Position numbers and translations under genes: made by a program
Source: Lysobacter sp036697405
Lineage (GTDB): Bacteria; Pseudomonadota; Gammaproteobacteria; Xanthomonadales; Xanthomonadaceae
Direction of reading: 5' to 3'
NCBI RefSeq assembly: GCF_036697405.1
Contig: NZ_JBAHWA010000015.1
Location: 1-64,000, forward strand
DNA length: 64,000 nt
Part shown: positions 26,851 through 34,558 of the stretch, in pieces
How positions within the stretch are numbered: the first letter of the stretch is position 1
How the letters are laid out: each line of letters starts with the position of its first letter
The notes under the pieces: model-generated
Database searches by the model: none
Seen by the model: only the letters and a program-made list of their open reading frames with translations
What the model was told of the DNA's origin: nothing

Positions 26851-29229
26851 CTAGTTCACCGTGCAGGTAAAGCTCAACATCGTGCTCTGCCCCACGCCCA
26901 GGGTGCCCAGGGCGATACCCGCCGCACCGGTCAGCTGGCCGATGTTGAAGCTGCCGGCGGGTACGCCATCGCCGGTGATGGTCACCGCATTGCCGACTGG
27001 GCAGGTAATGCCCGCGCCCGGCGCATCGCGCACCACCGCGCCGGTGACCGGCATCTGCCCGTGGTTGGTCACCACCAAGGTGTAGGTGGTGTTGGCGCCG
27101 CCGGTCACGGTGTCGCCCGGCAGGTCGCTGGGCTGGGCCGCGGTGTAGGTATTGCTCTTGGTGATCGACAGGTCCGCGTTCAAGGTATTGCTCAGCACGC
27201 AGGTGATTTCGGTGTCGTTGACGTTGGCCGCCGTCGCCGGCGTGTTGCTGACCGCGGCGTTGGTGGAGGCGCTGCTCATCGTCGTGTAGCTGTGGGTGGT
27301 GCCCGCCGTGGGCCCGTACACCGTGCCAGAGGCGCGGTTGGTGCAGGTCATGTTGCCGGTGTAGGCGGCCAGGTTGGTATTCGTGCCGGCGGTTTCGCTG
27401 AGGGTCACCGCGCTACCCAGCGGAATGCTCTGGAAGCCGGTGGTGCCGCCATGGCCCTGATCGTTGGCGGTGAACGCCGCCGTCGGCGCGGGGTTGACGG
27501 TCAGGTTGAACAGCCCGCCATCGGTGGTCGGCACGGTCGCCTTGTTGAGGCGCAGGCGCGGCCTGAGCACGATGGGGTAATCCTCGACCTCGCCGATATT
27601 CGCCAGGCCGCTGGGGACGCCGGCGGACGCCGCGTCGCGGCCCACGCGCAGGCGCGCGTAGCTGTTGCCGGCCACGTAGGCGTTGCCGGCCGGAAGGGTC
27701 CAGTTGAGGACGGCGCTGGCGGCGCCCGCGGCGAACGTCGCGCAGGCCTCCTCGGCGGTGTCGTTGCCGAAGCTGCCGCCGCGATCGAAATCGATCCAGC
27801 CGCAGACCTGACCGCCCAGCGCGGCCGTCGCCGCCAGCGGCACGGTCAACGAATAGGCCGTTGCGGTCCCTTCGATCGCGGGCAGCGTGGCGAAGGCGGC
27901 CTCGTCATCCGGGGTGACGCCGCCCGCATCGTCCACGCTTGCTGCCACGTTGCCGGCCGGAGTGGTCACCGCGGTCGCCGTGCCGGTCGCGTCGTTGTCC
28001 ACCGTCGCACCTAGCATCAGCGGGTCAGAGTTGGCAGACGTGCTGAGATTGAAGCCGGCGCCGAACACGTTGGCAGCGCCACCGGGAACCAGCGAATCAG
28101 CGCTGTAGGCGGGGTTGATCAGATGCGCAGCGGTGCCGTAGATCGCCGGCGCATCGCCGCCATCGACGGGAACGACCAGGCCGATCGCGATCGCACTGGC
28201 GCCCCAGCCATTGACGCGCCAGTTCATGGTGACCTGGCGGTTGGCGCCCGTATACGCGCTGGGGTTGAAGCGAAGAACGCCGGTGGCCATCGGTCCCGCA
28301 CGGCCTGCGCCTACGCAATTGGCGTTGTTCGGGCCAGCCAGCCTCAAGGTCTGGCTGTTGGCGCTGAGCGTTGCCGTCAAAGGCTCGGCACAGTTCGTGC
28401 GCATGCGCTCGACTACATTCCAGACGCCATCGGCCGTACCTTGCACGTACTCGGAGCCGTTGGCGAGTTCCCGATCCGAAAAACCCGACTGCTCGGCATC
28501 GGCGAATATCACGCCGGGGAGATCATAGGGCGCGCCATTCAGGGTGGCAGAGCAAGTGAGGGTGAAGGTCTTGACCCCGTTGGTGACCTGGATGGCGTTG
28601 ACCAGCTGATTCGCCCCACCGGTGCCGCCGATATTGTATAGCTCGTCCAACTGATCGCCCTGCCAGGCGCCGGCGGCGTAGGAAGCGAAGGATGGAGTGG
28701 CCACCACATTGGCGATGTTGCTGAGGGTGCAAGTGACGACCAGCGGAACACCATTGACAGTGAAATTGGCGACCGAGCTGTTGCCGTTGACCAGCGCCGT
28801 ACCGGCGGTGCCATTACCGGTGGTTGTGCCCCCCGCCTGGCCCCAGGTCAACCATACGATCTGGCTGCGATAGGGGCTGCTGCCGCCGGTGGCAATGGCG
28901 GCGGCCCGGACCTGCGTCGACAGACCGGCAAAGCTCAGCGCCACCGCGAATGCAGCCCCGCACAACAACTGCCGACGTGGCTGCGGGGCTATCGTAAAAG
29001 TCAGACGGCCGATGTGGACCTGCCAGCAGGGACGCCATCGCCGGTGATGACTGCGATAAGGGCCGCTGCCATTCGCCCAAGCCGCGGCGTGGGATGAGCT
29101 CCCCGGCAACCCGGCCATGAACAAGACCGCCCACGCCAGCCCCAAGGCGCGCAGCAGCGCTCCTGGCAGCCCGCGCAAACGCGCGCCGCTGGTGTCTGCC
29201 GCTCGGGCGGTCGACGACAATATAGGCAT
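26851..29229 (-). CDS. CshA-type/GEVED/DUF11 protein with chimeric 5' end (array member C)
   Basis: 792 residues from ATG 29229 (GAGGGGCA ribosome site). Residues 1-60 repeat the signal peptide and the first fibril-domain residues of member A (LLRALGLAWAVLFMAG, then ANGSGPYRS). Residues 61-75 are then encoded by a scrap of the C-terminal DUF11 sequence read in the wrong frame (nucleotides 29000-29050). A second hydrophobic segment (88-104) is followed by a complete GGSSPYRSQIVWLTWG fibril domain from residue 115. From there the layout matches A: CshA NR2-like, GEVEDY, prealbumin-like and DUF11 ending CTVN. Two consecutive signal-like segments could leave the protein membrane-tethered or mis-exported. 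A true start further in cannot be excluded, but no good ribosome site was seen. The 3' 1.1 kb is almost identical to member A. Confidence 0.8.
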   Translation of the reverse strand: MPILSSTARAADTSGARLRGLPGALLRALGLAWAVLFMAGLPGSSSHAAAWANGSGPYRSHHRRWRPCWQVHIGRLTFTIAPQPRRQLLCGAAFAVALSFAGLSTQVRAAAIATGGSSPYRSQIVWLTWGQAGGTTTGNGTAGTALVNGNSSVANFTVNGVPLVVTCTLSNIANVVATPSFASYAAGAWQGDQLDELYNIGGTGGANQLVNAIQVTNGVKTFTLTCSATLNGAPYDLPGVIFADAEQSGFSDRELANGSEYVQGTADGVWNVVERMRTNCAEPLTATLSANSQTLRLAGPNNANCVGAGRAGPMATGVLRFNPSAYTGANRQVTMNWRVNGWGASAIAIGLVVPVDGGDAPAIYGTAAHLINPAYSADSLVPGGAANVFGAGFNLSTSANSDPLMLGATVDNDATGTATAVTTPAGNVAASVDDAGGVTPDDEAAFATLPAIEGTATAYSLTVPLAATAALGGQVCGWIDFDRGGSFGNDTAEEACATFAAGAASAVLNWTLPAGNAYVAGNSYARLRVGRDAASAGVPSGLANIGEVEDYPIVLRPRLRLNKATVPTTDGGLFNLTVNPAPTAAFTANDQGHGGTTGFQSIPLGSAVTLSETAGTNTNLAAYTGNMTCTNRASGTVYGPTAGTTHSYTTMSSASTNAAVSNTPATAANVNDTEITCVLSNTLNADLSITKSNTYTAAQPSDLPGDTVTGGANTTYTLVVTNHGQMPVTGAVVRDAPGAGITCPVGNAVTITGDGVPAGSFNIGQLTGAAGIALGTLGVGQSTMLSFTCTVN

Positions 29230-29490
29230 TGCCCCTCGGATAAAGCACGGCACTGTCACACCCATTCCTTGGCCTCCGCGCCAACCCGGAATGCTGACGG
29301 CGCCAGCAGCCGCGACTCGGCAGGCAAATTCGGATCGCAGGTGCGGCGTCAACGCCAAGTGACCCTGGAGCGCCTGCTCTAGGTTTAAGTCTCCATGTCT
29401 ACCAAAAACCGGACACGCCGCCCGCCATTGCGGATGCCATGGGCATTGAACGCACATATAAAGCATTCAAACGACATTCCAAATGCGTCT
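29230..29490 (-). promoter_or_regulatory. Repeated 5' leader of array member C
   Basis: Homologous to the leaders at 23601-23890 and 26454-26735. GGCGTCAACGCC lies at 29345-29356 and GAGCGCCTGCTC at 29369-29380. About 34 bp are missing between the dyad and the start codon compared with the other copies. An AT-rich stretch (ACATATAAAGCATTCAAACG, 29453-29472) further upstream could contain the promoter. Confidence 0.6.
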
Positions 29491-29559
29491 GAGATGTGAG
29501 CGAAGCGAATCGGCGCGCCGACGCTGACCGCCGATGCAGATAGATCCAGCAGCGAGGAT

Positions 29560-29700
29560 GCGACCATGCCCAAGCCGACCGCATCGAGGTCATGGACCGT
29601 GTCGACACCGGTCCGGAACGGCAGTACGCGGGAATGGCCTAGCTGATATTTTCCCGGACGGAGGCCGCAGCCATGTCGCGGTCTCCGTCACTTCGTCGCA
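29560..29700 (+). pseudogene. Degenerate copy of the ABC exporter 3' end downstream of member D
   Basis: 29560-29600 carries GCGACC, then GCCGACCGCATCGAGGTCAT and GGACCG, matching 21243-21283 of the ABC gene with a one-base deletion. TACGCGG and TTCCCGGAC follow with the same order. It is closely similar to the copy at 23961-24086, including a following hairpin (GACGGAG...CTCCGTC, 29657-29689). Confidence 0.72.
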
Positions 29701-29714
29701 CCATCGGCGCGCGA

Positions 29715-31217
29715 CTAGTTCACCGTGCAGGAAAAACTCAACGTCGTGCTCTGCCCCGCGTTCAAAGCGCCCAGGGTGATGCCCGCCGCGCTGGTCAGGT
29801 GGCCGATGTTGAAACTGCCGGCGGGGACGCCATCGCCGGTGATGGTTACCGGGTTGCCCACCGGGCAGGTGATCCCAGCGCCTGGCGCGTCCCGTACCAC
29901 CGCGCCGGTGACCACGCCCGGCCCGGCATTGGTCACCACCAGGGTGTAGGTGGTGTTGGCGCCTCCCGCCAGGGTATCGCCCGGCAGATCGCTGGGCTGC
30001 GCCGCGGTGTAGGTATTGCTCTTGGTGATCGTGAGGTTCGACACCGTGTTGTTGGTGAACGTGCACGCGATGTTGGCCGTCGCGGTCATTGCGGCCGCCG
30101 GCAGGACCACGTTGCCGCCGTTGACGCCGTTGACGGTGTAGGTGGGCGTCCCCGAGGGCAAACCGGTGCAGCTGATCGACGCCAACGCGAAGCCCGTCGG
30201 CGGCGCCTCGGTAATGGTGGTCGCCGTATTGTTCGCCGCCAACACCTGGGTGGCGCCGGCGACGCCGATGCCGGGCGTAACCGTGGCGATGCTTTGCGCG
30301 GCGAAACCGTTGCTGCCGGTGAAGTTGAAAGTACCCGTGCCTGCGTTGGAAACCTTGGTTACCGTGACCGTGGGTCGTGGACAGATCGCGGTGCCGAACT
30401 GAAAATCGTCAGCCGTGATGGTATTGGCCGGAGCGCCTGTTCCGGTGGCGGTTCGGTTGTACACATATGCGCGCAGGTAATAGGTCGTGTTCGGCCTCAG
30501 CAGCGGAAAACGGGTCGTGTTCGCCGCGTTGTAGCTGTAGCCGCTGGCACTGGTGACGGCCACGTTCTGAACGATCGTCCAGTAGGTGGCGAACGTCGGG
30601 TCGGTGGAGACGCGCACCGCATATTGGTAGGCCTCGGGGCTATAGGCGCCGAAACCGGTGCGCTTGAAGAACAGGCGCGGATCCGAATTCGCCGGAGTCG
30701 TGAATTGGTATTGCAGGTAGTCATTGCCGGTGACCGCCTGGGCAAAGGTGGAGCCCGTGCCATTGACCCCGCTGTAGTCGTATCTGGAAGGAATATTGGG
30801 CGTGGGGATCAAGCCGCTTCCCACCACTTCGTCGACCGCGTAGTTGGCGACCACGCTGGTGTCGGCGCCTATAGGGCTGGCGTCCCGCGGGTTGTCCCAG
30901 TAGACGATGGGGCCACCCGGCGGGTTCGCCCAGAATCCGTCCTGCCTGCGCGTGGGAGCGACCGAGGCCGTTGCCGGCGGTTCGTTGTGGAACCAGCCGG
31001 CATCGAAATTGGGCGTAGCGACGCCAGCTCCGCCCGCGCATTCGCCTCCGGTGATTTCCTGGGCCAAGACGTCCGACGGCGTCGAAAGCAACGCCACGCT
31101 CGCCAGCAGCATCGGTGCTACGGCACCACGCCAGCGCGCCGCGATCCGGGCCGCTTTCGCCATGAGCGGCGATGCCGCAGGAGTGCGGATACCGGGGATT
31201 GCCTTATGTGGATACAT
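29715..31217 (-). CDS. Secreted fibronectin-like/DUF11 protein (array member D)
   Basis: 500 residues from ATG 31217, preceded by AAGGAAA; a GTG two codons earlier is possible. A signal peptide spans about residues 32-54 (SVALLSTPSDVLA). The N-terminal ~280 residues differ from all other members; LLRPNTTYYLRAYVYN suggests a fibronectin type III-like fold. Residues about 280-395 are a prealbumin/SpaA-like module (TTITEAPPTGFALASISCTG). The last ~105 residues are the common DUF11 domain ending LSFSCTVN. No membrane anchor or sorting signal is visible. Only 105 bp separate it from the end of member E, so D may be transcribed with E. Likely an extracellular protein; function unknown. Confidence 0.8.
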   Translation of the reverse strand: MYPHKAIPGIRTPAASPLMAKAARIAARWRGAVAPMLLASVALLSTPSDVLAQEITGGECAGGAGVATPNFDAGWFHNEPPATASVAPTRRQDGFWANPPGGPIVYWDNPRDASPIGADTSVVANYAVDEVVGSGLIPTPNIPSRYDYSGVNGTGSTFAQAVTGNDYLQYQFTTPANSDPRLFFKRTGFGAYSPEAYQYAVRVSTDPTFATYWTIVQNVAVTSASGYSYNAANTTRFPLLRPNTTYYLRAYVYNRTATGTGAPANTITADDFQFGTAICPRPTVTVTKVSNAGTGTFNFTGSNGFAAQSIATVTPGIGVAGATQVLAANNTATTITEAPPTGFALASISCTGLPSGTPTYTVNGVNGGNVVLPAAAMTATANIACTFTNNTVSNLTITKSNTYTAAQPSDLPGDTLAGGANTTYTLVVTNAGPGVVTGAVVRDAPGAGITCPVGNPVTITGDGVPAGSFNIGHLTSAAGITLGALNAGQSTTLSFSCTVN

Positions 31218-31322
31218 GACCACTTTCCTTCGTGAATCGATACCGATGCTTTGACCGGGGCAACCATTCCACTGCAGCCACGTCGATCTCTCCCAATTCA
31301 GACCGCTTCAATCGGCCCCGCC

Positions 31323-33290
31323 CTAATTCACCGTGCAGGTAAAACTCAACGTCGTGCTCTGCCCCGCGTTCAAAGTACCCAAAGCGATGCCCGCCGCACT
31401 GGTCAGCTGGCCGATGTTGAAGCTGCCGGCGGGCACGCCGTCGCCGGTGATGGTCACCGCATTGCCCGCCGGGCAGGTGATGCCCGCGCCCGGCGCGTCC
31501 CGCACCACCGCGCCGGTAACCGTGCCCGGCCCGGCATTGGTCACCACCAGGGTGTAGGTGGTGTTGGCGCCCGCCGCCACGGTATCGCCCGGTAAGTCGC
31601 TGGGCTGCGCCGCTGTGTAGGTATTGCTCTTGGTGATCGTGAGATTGCTGCTCAGGGTATTGGTGATGGTGCAGGCCACGTCGCGGCCGCCGCTCACGAT
31701 CGAAAGGCCGGCGAACGGAATCGTTACGCCGTTGCCCGCGAACGTAGCGGTTTGCCCCGCCGCCAGCCCGGTGCAGGCGACGGCGGTGATGGCCCAGCCC
31801 GGCGGCGGCGCTTCGGTGACGGTGGTATTGGCGGTGGTGCTGGCCACGGTCAGCGTCTGTTGCGGCCCCGCCGTGCCGGGCAGATCCGGCGCGGTGGTGA
31901 CGATCGTATGGTCGGCGATGCCGTTGTTGCCGCTGAACGCGAAGCTGCCGATGTTGCCCGTGGACACCTTGGTCAGGGTCAGGCGGTTGACCACCCATTC
32001 CATGCTAATGGGAGTGACCGGCAGGTTTAGCCCAACCGAAGTGGTGAAGTTCGCTGCGCCGTTGTTGTAGATCCCTGCGACGTTGCTGACCACGTTGACA
32101 CTGACGGTACAGGTCGTCGCTACGCCGCCCGCAGTGCCGCCAGGAAGATTGCCGGCGGAAACGGTGAAAGTTCCTGCGCCAGCCACCGCGGTCATGGCCG
32201 TGCCGGCACCGCAGGTGGTCGTCGCATTGGGTATGGGTGCGATCACCACATTGGCGGGTAGCGTGTCGGTGAAGCCCCAACCGACCTTGGGCAGATTATC
32301 GCCATTGGTATTGGTGATGGTGAAGGTCAAACGTTTGACCTGGCCGACATAGCTGATCGGCGTATCCACGGCCTTGGTGACGCTTGGCGTAACGTCGGCG
32401 GCGGCGAAATTGTCCAAGGCCCAGTCATTGCCGCCGCCGGATGCATTCTGGTTCACCATCGAGACGGTCAGCCCGCCGCCCATTACCAGCGAAGCGCCCG
32501 CGCCGGTCGGGAAATAGTCGCCGACGCGAACCACCGCCGTGGCGCCGGCGATGGCCGAGTCGGGACGCGCCGCCACCGTGTAGCTGCGTACGTTGGGCGA
32601 TGGGCTAGAGCACAGATTGATCGTGCCCCCGATCTGGGTACCGTTGAGATTGGCGGTGATAAGAGGTGCGGAAGCAACCGGCGGACAATTGACCGCGGCG
32701 GCCGTCACGCGAAAGGTGACGAAGCGACCGGTTCCGCCTACGGGACTGGCCGGCAATGGGATCGGCGAAACGTTACGCAATATCAGATTGGGCGCGCCGG
32801 GGTTGCCGTTCGTATACGCCGTCAGCCCGATGTTCTGCTTTTCGGCATTAGTCGCAGTCGCATTGTTGAGCGTAGCGCCGGTTGGCCGATTGGCGTTGAA
32901 ACCGCCAAGAGCGAGCAGGTTGATCTGGGCGAAGTTCCATATCGCCTGGGGGGACGGGGGATTTGCGCCGCCAACGCAACTCGCAACGGCATTGGCGTCG
33001 GTCGCGGACGATGCCCAGGCACCGACGATGCCGTTGCAACCCGTGCTGCCATTCCATGCCGGGTCGGCCGTATAGGTCATATTGAGCGGACCGGGGCCGA
33101 CATAGGCAGGAATATCGCGGGTGGCGAAGGCCGGACCCGTCACATTGCCGCCGTCGAACGTCTCTTGATAAATAACGGTCTGCGCCTGCGCGGGCGCCGC
33201 GGCGAGAAAGCAGAAAACAGGAAGCGGCCAGAGGCGCGCATAGCGCTTGCGCTTGTAGCCCTTCGCCGACGAGTCAAGTTTGGATGCCAT
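31323..33290 (-). CDS. Secreted DUF11-domain protein (array member E)
   Basis: 655 residues from ATG 33290. A signal peptide ends near residue 36 (AAAPAQA/QTVIYQETFDGG). The N-terminal domain is a diverged relative of that in member B (both begin QT.YQETFD.GN after cleavage). A DUF11-like repeat (VTKAVDTPISYVGQVKRLTF), a SpaA-like module and the common C-terminal DUF11 domain ending CTVN follow. From 31323 to 32004 the DNA is almost identical to member B, changing abruptly right after the EWVVNR codons. The ATG is chosen over an upstream in-frame start at 33458 because it places the signal peptide at the N-terminus. Function is inferred only as extracellular or adhesive. Confidence 0.82.
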   Translation of the reverse strand: MASKLDSSAKGYKRKRYARLWPLPVFCFLAAAPAQAQTVIYQETFDGGNVTGPAFATRDIPAYVGPGPLNMTYTADPAWNGSTGCNGIVGAWASSATDANAVASCVGGANPPSPQAIWNFAQINLLALGGFNANRPTGATLNNATATNAEKQNIGLTAYTNGNPGAPNLILRNVSPIPLPASPVGGTGRFVTFRVTAAAVNCPPVASAPLITANLNGTQIGGTINLCSSPSPNVRSYTVAARPDSAIAGATAVVRVGDYFPTGAGASLVMGGGLTVSMVNQNASGGGNDWALDNFAAADVTPSVTKAVDTPISYVGQVKRLTFTITNTNGDNLPKVGWGFTDTLPANVVIAPIPNATTTCGAGTAMTAVAGAGTFTVSAGNLPGGTAGGVATTCTVSVNVVSNVAGIYNNGAANFTTSVGLNLPVTPISMEWVVNRLTLTKVSTGNIGSFAFSGNNGIADHTIVTTAPDLPGTAGPQQTLTVASTTANTTVTEAPPPGWAITAVACTGLAAGQTATFAGNGVTIPFAGLSIVSGGRDVACTITNTLSSNLTITKSNTYTAAQPSDLPGDTVAAGANTTYTLVVTNAGPGTVTGAVVRDAPGAGITCPAGNAVTITGDGVPAGSFNIGQLTSAAGIALGTLNAGQSTTLSFTCTVN

Positions 33291-33470
33291 TCCTAACGCC
33301 CCCACTACATGTAAACGTGAATGTTGCGCTCTGACTTTCCCGCGAAAGTCTGGGAGCGCTATCGACTGGCGTAGGCCGTACCGGCATGGCGTCATCGGTG
33401 GTGCGATACGTGACACCCTCAGAATGCCGATCGCTCGCGCCGCAGTGCAAGGTCGCAACCGTTCTAAACC

Positions 33471-33780
33471 TCATGGGGCTATTTGATCCGCCCCGTCCCG
33501 GTCGTACGTGCAGACAAAGCTCAATGCCACGCCCTGCCCCCTGCTTACAGAGCACAGGCGAGGCGACTGCATCGCCGACGACGCAGGCGATTCCGGCGCC
33601 CGGGCCGTCCCGACAGGAACCGGCGCCGCGGGCCGCACGGATCGGGCCGGGCAATCGGGTCTCGGCCACGGACGCCGGCGCCGCCGCACGCGGCGGCGAC
33701 CCGTCCGTCCAGCCGAAACGCACGAGATCGCTACAAGCCCCTGCCGCAGGGGCAGACGGACAAAACGCGACTGCTGGCAT
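33471..33780 (-). pseudogene. Internally deleted, frame-broken relative of the array
   Basis: An ATG at 33780 with a GGCGGGGGGA ribosome site begins MPAVAFCPSAPA, reminiscent of member A. Soon after comes RDGPGAGIACVVGDAVA, clearly related to RDAPGAGITCPVGNAVT of the common DUF11 domain. A change of frame is then needed to reach GQGVALSFVCTYD, the counterpart of AGQSTTLSFTCTVN. The central ~550 codons are gone, so this is the fused start and end of a former gene. Confidence 0.65.
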
Positions 33781-34137
33781 GGTCCCCCCGCCACAACGCG
33801 ACACTGCCAAGCGCGATCGCCTTCGCGGCCGCGAACGGCCGCGTCCCATCCTTGGCCACCGCGCCGCGCCGGAAACCGGACGACGCCAGCAGGCCACCCT
33901 CTCGGCGGGCCACTGGACCACAGCCACGGCGATGACACTCACCGGCCGCTATGGCGCCCACTCTGTAGGGATAAGTCTCCATACGCGCCGAAATCCGGAC
34001 ATGCCCGGCCGCGCCCATGTCCTGGGCGAGCCTGGCCAGTTCAGCATGCGCCTGCCAGGTCGCATCGCCCGGGTGCGGCCCAGACGGAGCAGCCGGCGCT
34101 ACGCCGCCGGCGGCCGAGCCCAGGTAAGCTGGCCGGC
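33781..34137. other. Non-coding stretch with a decayed array leader
   Basis: About 33955-34000 retains pieces of the repeated leader (TAAGTCTCCATACGCGCCGA, AATCCGGACATGCC), and TTCAGCATGCGCCTG follows at about 34041. No intact gene is visible. The right-hand end supplies the start region of the yjbR-like gene. Confidence 0.5.
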
Positions 34138-34497
34138 ATGGACACGGCCCAGCTGAAAAAATTCTGCGCAACATTCCCTGGCGCCGTCCAAACCCTGCAT
34201 GGCCACCCGTCCAACATCCTGACCTACGCGGTCGGCGGCAAGACCTACGCCTACTTCAAGACCAGCGAACCCGAACGCTGGCGCTTCAGCATCAAGGTCA
34301 CGCCGGAGCGTTTCCTGGAACTGACCGGCGTGCCCGGGATCAAGCCGGCGCGCTGGATGGGCCGTTTCCGCTGGGTCACCATCGTCGACGTGCGCGGCGT
34401 GCCGGCCGACTACCTGCGCGAACTGGTCGAATGGTCGTATCGGGAAGCCTTGGGCAAACTCAGCCGCAAGCGCCGCGCCGAAATATCCGGCGGTTGA
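34138..34497 (+). CDS. MmcQ/YjbR-family protein
   Basis: 119 residues, the usual length of the YjbR/MmcQ double-wing fold. Features include the N-terminal LKKFCATFPGAVQTLHG, then VGGKTYAYF, the FSIKVTPERF strand and WVTIVDVRGVPADYLRELVE. The fold resembles a DNA-binding domain, but no biochemical role is established for most members. The ATG at 34138 begins the conserved domain; earlier in-frame sequence is unrelated. It is the first gene after the surface-protein array and is convergent with the alpha-lytic-type protease gene. Confidence 0.88.
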   Translation: MDTAQLKKFCATFPGAVQTLHGHPSNILTYAVGGKTYAYFKTSEPERWRFSIKVTPERFLELTGVPGIKPARWMGRFRWVTIVDVRGVPADYLRELVEWSYREALGKLSRKRRAEISGG

Positions 34498-34511
34498 GCC
34501 GCCCCGGCGCA

Positions 34512-34539
34512 CGAACGCCCCGCGGTTGCGGGGCGTTCG
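34512..34539. terminator. Perfect 11-bp hairpin between convergent genes
   Basis: CGAACGCCCCG at 34512-34522 pairs perfectly with CGGGGCGTTCG at 34529-34539. The T-run is missing, but its place between the yjbR and protease stops suggests a bidirectional terminator. Confidence 0.5.
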
Positions 34540-34558
34540 CGTGGGGCGCCGGCCGCCG

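Noticed and set aside
29230..29466. Longer N-terminus for array member C
   Set aside because: The extra codons correspond to the non-coding leader shared with other copies; the ATG at 29229 has the ribosome site.
21420..33290. LPXTG or PEP-CTERM sorting signal on the array proteins
   Set aside because: All five end in a beta-type CTVN sequence without a terminal hydrophobic helix or basic tail.
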